DNA from: Latescibacteria bacterium UBA6620
Lineage (GTDB): Bacteria; Latescibacterota; UBA2968
DNA length: 64,000 nucleotides
Assembly: GCA_002433075.1 (NCBI GenBank)
Contig: DJHM01000048.1
Location: 21,414 to 85,413, forward strand
Direction of reading: 5' to 3'
Below, one piece after another: positions 17,843-25,815 of this stretch. A program made the position numbers and the translations under genes. The first letter of the stretch is position 1. Every line of letters starts with the position of its first letter. The notes under the pieces are model-generated. The model was not told the DNA's origin. It did no database searches and worked only from the letters and a program-made list of their open reading frames with translations.

Positions 17843-18604
17843 GTGGCTGTCACAGGATCGAAGCGAATCCTGGCCCTCAAGAAGAGAAAGGCCCGCGAGC
17901 GAGAGAGTGCCTTTCTGATCGAAGGGGTGCGTCTGTGCGAAGAGGCGGTTGCGTCCTCTCCGGAAGACGTAGAGCAACTCGTCTTTGCTCGCGACATGCT
18001 CGACAACCCGCGTCTATCGTCCCTCAAGTCAACCGCCGAATCCAACAACATCTTCGTTCAGCTGACAGATCGCCGTGCCATGAAAGGGATGTGCGAAACC
18101 GAGTCACCGCAGGGCGTTCTCGGCGTCGCCAGGATCCCCTCCCGAAATCGTCAAGCCGTTCTGTCTTCTGGGAAACCGTCCGTCATTCTCGATCGGGTGC
18201 GGGACCCGGGGAACCTCGGCCTGATCCTGCGTACCGCGGAGGCGGCCTCCGCCGGCGGCGTGTTTCTGCTCAAGGGATCAGTCGAACTCTATAACCCCAA
18301 AGTGGTACGCTCCACGATGGGCTCCATCTTTCGTCTTCCCGTTTTTCTCGATGAGCAACCTGACACCCTCCTGGCGGACCTGAAATCGGCGGGTACTGCG
18401 ATTGTAGCCACGTCGATAGATGCTCCGTCTTTCGACAGCGTGGATCTGCCCGCACCCAGAGCCTACCTCCTCGGCAACGAGGCCTTCGGCGTCGAACCCG
18501 CGCTGATCGCCAGGGCCGACCGGACCGTGTCCATCCCAATGGCCGACCCGGTCAACTCGCTCAACGTCGCGATCGCGACGGCTATTCTTCTTTATCATGC
18601 GTGA
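17843..18604 (+). CDS. TrmH/SpoU family RNA 2'-O-methyltransferase
   Basis: A 253-residue SPOUT-fold enzyme. An N-terminal substrate-binding domain (SAFLIEGVRLCEEAV) precedes the knot domain with the three SpoU motifs: RVRDPGNLGLILRTAEA near 113, YLLGNEAFGV near 208, and IPMADPVNSLNVAIATAILLY near 232. It probably methylates a ribose in 23S rRNA, as RlmB-type enzymes do; the exact site cannot be read from sequence. GTG start at 17843. Confidence 0.9.
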   Translation: MAVTGSKRILALKKRKARERESAFLIEGVRLCEEAVASSPEDVEQLVFARDMLDNPRLSSLKSTAESNNIFVQLTDRRAMKGMCETESPQGVLGVARIPSRNRQAVLSSGKPSVILDRVRDPGNLGLILRTAEAASAGGVFLLKGSVELYNPKVVRSTMGSIFRLPVFLDEQPDTLLADLKSAGTAIVATSIDAPSFDSVDLPAPRAYLLGNEAFGVEPALIARADRTVSIPMADPVNSLNVAIATAILLYHA

Positions 18605-18721
18605 GCTTTCTCGGCCCCATCGAAATCTGGACGCCGCGTTGCCGCACGTAGACCACTCTCCTATATTCCAGTAGCGAAGGTCGCACCTCTCCCGAGCTTT
18701 GGGAGCGGCGCAGCGCCCTAG

Positions 18722-19456
18722 CCAATCGACCGCCACGACGCGGGCAAGCTCGAGAGCCCCAACATCTTCTCCCAGCGCACGGGGAGAACGGTACCGCTCA
18801 AGCAGATCGCTGACATCGAAGTCGTCTGGCAGCCCTCCAAGATCCTGCGCCGCGACCGCCTGAAGACCGTCACCGTAGCCTCGGGACTTCAGAGTGAAAT
18901 CAACGCCATCGCCATTTTCCAGGACATCCGGCCCTGGCTCGACAAAGAAAGCGCCACCTAGCCCGTCGGTTACAAATACGAGTTCGGTGGCGAGTACGAG
19001 GCTTCGGTCGAAGGCAATGAGTCGATCGGCGTGAAGGTTCCCATCGCCGGTCTCATCATCGTGCTCCTTCTCGTGGGTCAATTCAATTCGCTTCGCAGAC
19101 CCCTGATCATTCTTTTTACGATTCCCCTCGGCTTGATCGGTGTCGTCATCGGACTCATCGTCGCCCGTTCCTACATGGGGTTCATCACCTTCCTCGGTGT
19201 CATCGCACTCGCCGGAATCGTCATCAACAAAGCCGTCGTCGAGGCCGCTCAGTGTAGACTAAGGCCCATCATCCTCACCACCTGCACGACCATCGGTGGC
19301 ATGCTACCCCTCTGGTAAGGGGGCGGCCCCATGTTCGAACCCGTGGCGATCGCCATCATCTTCGGTCTTCTCTTCGCTACCGGTCTTACCCTCGTCTTCG
19401 TACCTGTCCTCTACGCTGTCTTCTTCCGATTAAACTTCAAGTCCTCCGACGTCTAA
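18722..19456 (+). pseudogene. Remnant of an RND (AcrB/CusA-type) efflux pump
   Basis: A single frame encodes C-terminal RND sequence: a porter-domain fragment (VPLKQIADIEVVWQPSKILR), helices FNSLRRPLIILFTIPLGLIG and GFITFLGVIALAGIVI, then RLRPIILTTCTTIGGMLPL and FGLLFATGLTLVFVPVLYAVFF. It contains a TAG at 18956-18958 and a TAA at 19316-19318. There is also an internal deletion that joins GIVINK directly to VVEAAQ. The first 700 or so residues of the roughly 1,000-residue protein are missing. The surrounding 18605-18720 holds no gene. This is a dead gene. Confidence 0.85.
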
Positions 19457-19506
19457 GAGATTCGAAAAGAATCCAGGCGAAAGACCGCCCGAAATTTACA
19501 TCATTA

Positions 19507-19535
19507 TTGATTTTTTACACCATTATACCTATTCT
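19507..19535 (+). promoter_or_regulatory. Predicted promoter of vapBC
   Basis: TTGATT (19507-19512), 17-base spacer, TATTCT (19530-19535), in an AT-rich island unlike its surroundings. A GGGAG ribosome site at 19544-19548 precedes the vapB ATG by seven bases. VapBC pairs usually repress their own promoter, so operator sites are expected here. Confidence 0.6.
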
Positions 19536-19555
19536 TAGGCATAGGGAGATTCGCA

Positions 19556-19828
19556 ATGGCACTCAACATCAAGAACTCGAGAGTGGAAGAGTTGGCGGCC
19601 GAGATAGCCAACCTGACGGGCGAGAGCAAGACAGAGGCAGTCAGGAAGTCCCTTGAGGAGAGACGCGATCGACTACGATACACACTGGTGGCTGAGGATC
19701 GCGGCGAGCGGTTGAGAAGGTTTCTGGAGAACGAAGTCTGGTCACGGCTACCTGATGACCAAGTAGGTAGACGACTGACCAAGGCTGAAGAGGATCGTAT
19801 CCTCGGCTACGGGGAGGCCGGCGTTTGA
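19556..19828 (+). CDS. vapB: VapB-type antitoxin (Rv0623 family)
   Basis: A 90-residue antitoxin. The N-terminus ALNIKNSRVEELAAEIANLT and GESKTEAVRKSLEERRDRL form the DNA-binding and dimerisation part of the Rv0623/PSK-type VapB family, and the acidic C-terminus would wrap the toxin. It would neutralise VapC and repress the operon. Its TGA overlaps the toxin start (TTGA), the usual arrangement. Confidence 0.88.
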   Translation: MALNIKNSRVEELAAEIANLTGESKTEAVRKSLEERRDRLRYTLVAEDRGERLRRFLENEVWSRLPDDQVGRRLTKAEEDRILGYGEAGV

Positions 19829-20211
19829 TCCTGGATACGTCTGCAATCGTCGCCGTCGTATTTCGAGAGCCCGACTTCGAGCGTGTTCAGAACAAGATCG
19901 TCGAGAGCCGTACAGTGGGAATTGGCGTGCCCACTCTCCTGGAGACGGGGATCGTCCTGTCCGCCAGAATGTCCGAGGATGCTCGTGGACTGCTCGGTCG
20001 ATTCGTCGTCGAGTCAGGAATCACGACCATACCCTTTGGGGACACGCACTTCCAGGTCGCTGTCGACGGTTGGTTGCGATATGGTGGAGGACGACATCCT
20101 GCCGCATTGAACTTCGGAGATTGTATGAGCTATGCGACGGCGACCATCGCTGGAGAACCGCTGCTCTGCGTGGGAGATGACTTTTCGAGAACCGACATCG
20201 ATCTGGCGTGA
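19825..20211 (+). CDS. vapC: VapC-type PIN-domain ribonuclease toxin
   Basis: A 128-residue PIN-domain protein. The first catalytic Asp is in MILDTSAIVAVV (residue 4), a Glu in TLLETGIVLSAR (near 40), and later acidic residues in NFGDCMSYATA (near 98) and VGDDF (near 117). PIN toxins cleave tRNA or rRNA when released from VapB. TTG start overlapping vapB. All four acidic positions are present, so the toxin is probably active. It lies beside a decayed RND gene, a common setting for mobile toxin-antitoxin pairs. Confidence 0.88.
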   Translation: MILDTSAIVAVVFREPDFERVQNKIVESRTVGIGVPTLLETGIVLSARMSEDARGLLGRFVVESGITTIPFGDTHFQVAVDGWLRYGGGRHPAALNFGDCMSYATATIAGEPLLCVGDDFSRTDIDLA

Positions 20212-20270
20212 ACGCTTTCTCGTCCATAGCGATGTGCGTTCGGTTGACTCCCTGGTTCAGTCGGCTAAAT

Positions 20271-20756
20271 TCACGACTTCCGATTCCGTATTACCTCTGC
20301 AGGCGTGCCTCCCACCACGCTGAAGGGCGGCACATCTTTCGTCACCACCGCCCCTGCACCCACGATCGACCCGGTCCCCACCGTCACGCCTCCGATCACC
20401 ACCGCGTTCGCACCGATCCACACGTCGTCCTCGATCACGATTTCTTTCTTCTGGGCAGGCTGTTCGACCATCGGGATGTCCGTGCGGTCGTAGCCGTGCC
20501 CGATGCTTGCGAAAACCACGTGCGCCGCGACCGCCACGTTGTCTCCGATCGTCAGAGGTCCGTAGAGCACGCCGTAAGGTGCAAAGTGCGTGTTAGAACC
20601 GATCGTGATCTCCGAACCCGCCGGCGACAGATAGACGCCATACATGAACATCACGTCGTCGCCGATCGAGATCCGTTCAGGATGGAGCAGACGCACATCG
20701 TCCTCGAACCGCACATTCTGGCCAATGGCTTTCAATTTGGTCTGATCAGGTAACAC
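20271..20756 (-). CDS. Left-handed beta-helix acyltransferase
   Basis: A 161-residue hexapeptide-repeat protein (IGDDVMFMYGVYLSP, ITIGSNTHFAPYGVLYG, VWIGANAVVIGGVTVGTGSI), ending with VTKDVPPFSVVGGTPA as in maltose and galactoside acetyltransferases. The family transfers acyl groups, commonly acetyl from acetyl-CoA, to sugars or amines; the catalytic His is probably in SIGHGYDR. The substrate is unknown. It lies downstream of the FAH gene, with a nested palindrome between them. Confidence 0.85.
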   Translation of the reverse strand: MLPDQTKLKAIGQNVRFEDDVRLLHPERISIGDDVMFMYGVYLSPAGSEITIGSNTHFAPYGVLYGPLTIGDNVAVAAHVVFASIGHGYDRTDIPMVEQPAQKKEIVIEDDVWIGANAVVIGGVTVGTGSIVGAGAVVTKDVPPFSVVGGTPAEVIRNRKS

Positions 20757-20770
20757 GGTCTATACCCAAA

Positions 20771-20843
20771 GGCGAGCAGGAGAGCGGGCGTGGCAACAGC
20801 TGAGCCCTCGACCTTTCGGCGAGGGTTGCCACCCCTACTCGCC
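20771..20843. repeat. Nested palindromic intergenic element
   Basis: Three concentric inverted pairs: GGCGAG (20771-20776) with CTCGCC (20838-20843); GTGGCAAC (20790-20797) with GTTGCCAC (20825-20832); CCCTCG (20805-20810) with CGAGGG (20820-20825). GCGGGCGT and ACGCCCGC also flank the core. It lies between the FAH and acyltransferase genes and could be a REP-like element, a small inverted-repeat mobile element, or an mRNA stability structure. Confidence 0.65.
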
Positions 20844-20860
20844 CCAACGCCCGCCTCTTT

Positions 20861-21787
20861 TTAGCTGGAATATTTCCCCGTCAACTGCGGTGTCGGTCCC
20901 TCTTCCCCAGCCTCTGCCCTCTGCCCTCGCGTTTCCCGGCCCCACGTACGCTTGAGCTCGTCGTTGACCTTGAACGTCAGTTTCCCCAGTCCCTCGATCT
21001 CCTGCTCCACGACGTCTCCGTCCTGCAACGGGTGCAGTTGCTGGTGATTGACACCGAACGCGATCAGGTCGCCCGCCTCGAGGGTCGTGTTACTCGTCAC
21101 GAACGCGATCGTCTCGGCGATCGTGTATGCCATATCGTCTGTGTTGTAGTCGTGGGTTATGTCACCGTTGTTCCGCTGTACGACGTGCAGGTTGTGGGGA
21201 TCGCTGACTTCGTCGGCCGTTGTGATGTAAGGCCCGATCGGAGCGAAGGTGTCCTGGCATTTCATGAAGTAGGGCAGCCCCATGCCTGTCAGGAGACCGC
21301 GGGCCGATCCATCCACGAAGTTCACATAGCCGAAGACATAGTCCATCGCCTCGTCCACGGACACCTTCGATGCACGCTTGGCGACGACCATCGCCAGTTC
21401 AGCTTCACCCTCGAAAACGGAGGCCGGCACATCCGGCAACTGCATGGTGTCACCGTCCCCGATGACCGCGTGCGAGTGCTTGATGAACGCTTGCTGGACC
21501 GGCTTCTCCTTCAGCGTACCGAACTCCATGTAATTTCCCGCCATGCACACCATCGCCGTCGGACAAGGTAAGGGCGCGCGAAGACGCACCTGATCCAGAA
21601 CGGTCGCTTCGCCCGAGCCAATCGCCGCTTTGAACTTCCCTTCGTAATCCGACCACTGCTCGATGACCGTCTTCATCACCAGTTGTGGAGGAAAACCATC
21701 TACGCCTTCCACCAACGAGTCGAGGGACACAACCCCGTCATCCGTAACCGCGCCCAATCGATAGTCGTCAAAAAATCCAAGTCGCAT
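20861..21787 (-). CDS. Fumarylacetoacetate hydrolase family protein
   Basis: A 308-residue FAH-fold enzyme. Metal-binding acidic residues are in VFEGEAELAMVVAKR near 124-138, and the NFVDGSARGLL and FAPIGPYITTADEV elements are typical. The family hydrolyses or decarboxylates acylpyruvates, oxo-acids and ring-cleavage products using Mg2+. ATG at 21787 has GGAGAG about five bases upstream. It follows the nitrilase-family gene by 77 bases. Together with the SDR and esterase genes it suggests a catabolic cluster; the substrate cannot be named. Confidence 0.88.
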   Translation of the reverse strand: MRLGFFDDYRLGAVTDDGVVSLDSLVEGVDGFPPQLVMKTVIEQWSDYEGKFKAAIGSGEATVLDQVRLRAPLPCPTAMVCMAGNYMEFGTLKEKPVQQAFIKHSHAVIGDGDTMQLPDVPASVFEGEAELAMVVAKRASKVSVDEAMDYVFGYVNFVDGSARGLLTGMGLPYFMKCQDTFAPIGPYITTADEVSDPHNLHVVQRNNGDITHDYNTDDMAYTIAETIAFVTSNTTLEAGDLIAFGVNHQQLHPLQDGDVVEQEIEGLGKLTFKVNDELKRTWGRETRGQRAEAGEEGPTPQLTGKYSS

Positions 21788-21864
21788 CTGTCTCTCCTAT
21801 TGGAATGTTCGATACTGTCTGCCGACCAGTTTGCGTTTTGCACTCTGCATCTTACACCCAACTC

Positions 21865-23181
21865 TCAAGTCAACGAGCCCAGATTCTCTCTACCAACAAA
21901 GGCCTGATAAACGTGCGGCCTCCGCTGCATCCAGTTCGTTCCCCTATAGCATCCCTTGTTCGACGGCCTGAAACCGTCGTCCAGGTCGACCGTCGCCACG
22001 ATCACATCCTCGGTCCCATCGTTCCAAGCCAGAACGTGTCCCGTCCGATCGATGACGCAGCTCCCTTCGCCGTGGTTCACCGCAACGACGATACACAGCT
22101 GGTTGTCCATCGCCCGGGTCTGCATGATACCTCTGAATCGCTCTGCATCCCACGTGTGATCCTCGGGATGCCACGCCCGATGATCGCCCATAATCGGGAG
22201 CAGCAGGAAATCCGCCCCGTTCAGGCCGATCATACGCGAGGATTCTGCGGCAGAACTGTCCATGCAGATGTTGCACCCAATCCGGCCGATATCCGTGGAA
22301 AACACCGGGAACGATTCACCGGGTAGAATGCCGGAGTCCATTTCCGAGCCCACGGCAAGATGCACTTTGCGGTAGACCCCCTCCGTGTTTCCCATCGTGT
22401 CAATCAGGGCCGCACTGTTGTGGACTGCATCCCCATCCCGTTCGAGCAATCCCAGGAGAATCCTGACGTTACGATCTCGGGCGATGGTTCTGAAGCGATC
22501 CACCTCGGGACTTTCCAAGGGCACCGCCAGATCGAGCGGACTCCCATCAACCCCGTACTGCACCGCGATCTCGGGAAGGACGATCAGATGCGGCTCATGA
22601 TCGGCCGCCTGTTCCGCCAGTTCTGCATAGTAAGCGACTTTGTCCAGAACCGTTCTTGGAACGTGGTCGGAGTCGCTTCGCTTCCCCGTCGCCACAGCAA
22701 TCGTCGATGCGGACGGCCAGGTTTGTGCCTCCACGACATCGATTTCGGGAAGGGTCCAGTCCGAGCTCCCCCTTGTCGTCCAGCGAAACGTAAATCGCAC
22801 ACAAAGTCGGTCCGTGCCCTCTGGAGCGACATAGGTCCTCTCGAACGTCAGGCCACCGTCATCCTGCAACTCTGGAAGGAGATAGTCCCACTCGACCACG
22901 TTCTTGTTACGTCGACGATCTTCGTCCGCGGACACCTTACCCCAATAGGCCACGCACTGCAACCGGTCTCTCCACTCATCCACATCTGCGAAACGAACCC
23001 GGGTTCGGATTCGATAGGCCTTGCCCGAAACGGCAGACCCGTAATCGAGCTGCCATCCACCGACGCACGTTCGCGTGCCGTTCGCGGCGATCGCCAGCAA
23101 TTCCCCCGCGCACTCCGTGAGAGGAGCCGCTCCGGGATCGGGGGCCCAAGGTTGAATCTCCAATAGCTCGAGCGCACACAC
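21865..23181 (-). CDS. Carbon-nitrogen hydrolase (nitrilase superfamily) with extra N-terminal domain
   Basis: A 438-residue protein. Residues about 165-420 form a nitrilase-type domain with the Glu-Lys-Cys triad: Glu204 (VLPEIAVQ), Lys272 (VYRKVHL) and Cys306 (CNICMDSS). These enzymes cleave C-N bonds in amides or nitriles. The first 160 residues are an additional, probably beta-rich domain (GGWQLDYGSAVSGKAYRIRT) that may bind carbohydrate; I do not recognise it with certainty. The GTG start at 23181 has AAGGAG six bases upstream. It lies 26 bases after the broken esterase gene and upstream of FAH. Confidence 0.87.
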   Translation of the reverse strand: MCALELLEIQPWAPDPGAAPLTECAGELLAIAANGTRTCVGGWQLDYGSAVSGKAYRIRTRVRFADVDEWRDRLQCVAYWGKVSADEDRRRNKNVVEWDYLLPELQDDGGLTFERTYVAPEGTDRLCVRFTFRWTTRGSSDWTLPEIDVVEAQTWPSASTIAVATGKRSDSDHVPRTVLDKVAYYAELAEQAADHEPHLIVLPEIAVQYGVDGSPLDLAVPLESPEVDRFRTIARDRNVRILLGLLERDGDAVHNSAALIDTMGNTEGVYRKVHLAVGSEMDSGILPGESFPVFSTDIGRIGCNICMDSSAAESSRMIGLNGADFLLLPIMGDHRAWHPEDHTWDAERFRGIMQTRAMDNQLCIVVAVNHGEGSCVIDRTGHVLAWNDGTEDVIVATVDLDDGFRPSNKGCYRGTNWMQRRPHVYQAFVGRENLGSLT

Positions 23182-23207
23182 GGCCTGCTCCTTATCGTAG
23201 TTTCCCT

Positions 23208-24886
23208 TCAGGATTTCCCAAAAACCTCACGGTAGAACGACCACGGATCTTCCAGATGGTCCAGCAATTCAGTGCTGCTATGGCCAGCGTCAGGAACGAC
23301 CGAGAAAGTGTGCGAAAGCCCAAGGCTGTCGAGCAACTCGTGAAAATCCACGTTCTTTGCGCTAAGTTGGTGGTCGTTTTCCCCCGCGTGCAGCCGAATC
23401 ACTGCCCGTCGGAGTTCATCCGCTCGCTCTCTTGCCAGCAACCAGGGCGATTCCTGCCGGCAGTAGTCCATGTCGTTCCCAAACGTTTGCTCGAAGATCT
23501 CCGGCCGGTCCTGACGGAAGAATTCGGGCCGATGCAGCGCCGCTCCCAGGATAGAAATCCCACGGAACAGATGGGGATACCTAAAGCCAAGATGAGCAGC
23601 CCCGAACCCGCCCATCGAAAACCCGCCAATCGCTCGCCCCTCCGGTGAAGTAGCCACTCGGAAAATCGATTCGACGCAAGGAATGACGTCATTGATGAAG
23701 ACGGCTTCGACGGGATGCACCCCATCCTTCGAATCACAATACATGCTCGACGATAGACCGTTCACACCTACAATCACCATTTCCGGACAGCGCCCACTCT
23801 TCATCGCATCCAGGGCGCGTGTGGCAAACGGTTCCACACGATGGGGTCGGCCGTTTCTGCCGTGGAGATAGTAGACCACAGGGTGCGGATCGACAGATGC
23901 ATGATAGCTCCCCGGCAGGCAAACCGTAAAGGCGTAGTACTCACCCAGGTGTGTCGGCTTGAACATCCGGGAGTGGACGCCACGGGGATCCGGGTCGAGC
24001 GCCGGCGTCCACGGCCTCGGATTTTTCGACTGTGCAACCCATCCGGGCTCTCTCCCCTTGAGGTGTTGATCGAAGAACCGGTAGGAATGCTTGTGGATGT
24101 CGATCGCTTTGTCGAACCCGTGCCCCTGATCCTCCAACACGACAAGCGTAGATGGAACTCCCTGATCCTGAAGCGCCCGATGGAGCGCCTCACTCTGGTT
24201 AGGGAGAACCTCGCGGTCTTTCGCGCCGTGCAGAATCAGGAACGGCGGTGTGTCTCGAGTAACAAACGCGATCGGGTTGGCCCGCCGCGCCAGGTCGGGT
24301 CGCTCCTGAACGGGTGCCCCGATCAATTTCACTTCAGGGGAATCCGGCGCATCGTGATCGATTTTTCCGGGCGTTTCGTTCATCGTCAGAAAGTAGGTCG
24401 GGCCGAACCAATCACAAACGGCTTGCACTCGACTCGAAACACCCGTCACGCCCAGGTCACCTCGAGCTCATCTACATTCCCGGCAGTCGCCAGCAGAGCA
24501 GCCAGATGACCGCCCGCCGAGGGTCCCCAGACCCCGAACCGTTCCGGATCCAGACGGTAGTCAGACGATCTGGACCTCAGCCAGCGGATCGCTGCCTTGC
24601 AGTCGTAGATCTGGGCTGGAAAGGTCGCCTCGCTGCTGAGTCGGTAGTTGATACTCGCAACCGCATACCCTAGCCTCAGCATCCGAAGCGCCGCCAACGG
24701 CTCCGCTTTATCGCCCCCTCGCCACGCACCCCCGTGAATCCACACGATCAGAGGCTCGGCCTCCTTCACTGTCGGATGCCAGTAGAGATCCAGTTTTAAC
24801 TCGTGGTCTCCGGCCATCGCGTAGACCACATCGATCTAGCTTTGCACATCGAGAGCCAGCGGATAAGGCTCCGTCAGTTCCATCAT
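23208..24886 (-). pseudogene. Two-domain alpha/beta-hydrolase esterase, interrupted by frameshift and stop
   Basis: Two halves of one protein. The first (from 24829) is a BD-FAE-type esterase with oxyanion motif WIHGGAWRGGD and nucleophile GPSAGG. The second continues it (SRVQAVCDWFGPTYF, LILHGAKDREVLP, GHGF) and adds a second esterase domain with GGFSMGGFGA. The halves meet near 24449: restoring one G after GAGCTCGAGG gives ELEGDLGVTGVSSRV, so one base is missing. Upstream, ATG 24886 would give MMELTEPYPLALDVQS before an in-frame TAG at 24836-24838. The protein would act on acyl or feruloyl esters. It is probably inactive unless the shift is a sequence error. Confidence 0.8.
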
Positions 24887-24910
24887 CAGCCGTGTCTCAA
24901 CTTCGTGCCT

Positions 24911-25687
24911 TTAACAGGTCCATCCACCATCCACGTAGAGCTCCGATCCTGTGACGTAGCTCGAAGCATCACTCGCCAGGAACAGGCCCGCTCCCTTGAT
25001 CTCGTCCAGCTCTGCCCAACGATGCATGGGCACTCGACTCATGATCGGCTCGATCATCGCCGGATCGTTGGCGATCGGTACGTTCATCTCCGTCAGAAAA
25101 GGTCCCGGACAGAGTGCGTTGCAACGCACCCCTGACTGCGCCCATTCCTTCGCCAAGGTGCGCGTCATTCCGATCACGCCCGACTTGGACGAACTGTAGG
25201 CCGAGCGCTGCTCGAGTCCCACCGCGCCCAATGTCGAGCTGACGTTGATCACGGACCCGCTTTCGGCCGGCTTCATCACCCTCGCCGCCTCTCGGCAGCA
25301 CAACCACACCCCCGTCAGGTTGATGTCAATCACCTGCTTCCACTCCGCGAGCGGAAACTCTTCCACGGGATGCCGGATGTTGATCCCCGCGCTGTTGACC
25401 ACCACATCGATTCGTCCGAACCGGTCCATCACCGACCCGAAAAGGGCCTCGACCGCCGTCTCATCCGTCACATCCGCCGCAATCCCCAAACTCTCCTGTC
25501 CTGAGTCCGCAGCAATTTCCCCCGCAACCCGGTCGCAGTCCCTCTGGGTCCGCGAGTTGATCACCGTCTTCGCCCCCGCCTGAGCTAGCCCGTAGGCCAT
25601 CGCCTCCCCAAGCCCCTTCGACCCGCCCGTCACGATTGCGACCCGGTCATCCAGTCTGAACAGATCAAACACATCACCTACCGCCAT
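24911..25687 (-). CDS. Short-chain dehydrogenase/reductase (SDR), gluconate 5-dehydrogenase-like
   Basis: A 258-residue classical SDR. The NAD(P) motif TGGSKGLGEA is near residue 20, NSAG near 97, and the catalytic Ser with Y-x-x-x-K in SAYSSSKSG near 155-170. NALCPGPFLTEM and a C-terminal GSELYVDGGW complete the fold. It resembles gluconate 5-dehydrogenase and 2-deoxy-D-gluconate dehydrogenase, but sugar specificity is not readable. ATG at 25687 has GGAG nearby (GGAGACTTGGA). It is the first gene of the minus-strand catabolic cluster. Confidence 0.9.
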   Translation of the reverse strand: MAVGDVFDLFRLDDRVAIVTGGSKGLGEAMAYGLAQAGAKTVINSRTQRDCDRVAGEIAADSGQESLGIAADVTDETAVEALFGSVMDRFGRIDVVVNSAGINIRHPVEEFPLAEWKQVIDINLTGVWLCCREAARVMKPAESGSVINVSSTLGAVGLEQRSAYSSSKSGVIGMTRTLAKEWAQSGVRCNALCPGPFLTEMNVPIANDPAMIEPIMSRVPMHRWAELDEIKGAGLFLASDASSYVTGSELYVDGGWTC

Positions 25688-25815
25688 TCCAAGTCTCCAG
25701 TTCTTGATTTCGCACGCCTCTCAACACATCGAGGTAGTCTTTACCTGTAGTTCGGTGTGTGATCGGCATACCGTGAACCACATCCTCAATTTTCGATGAT
25801 CCATTCTCAATGTAC

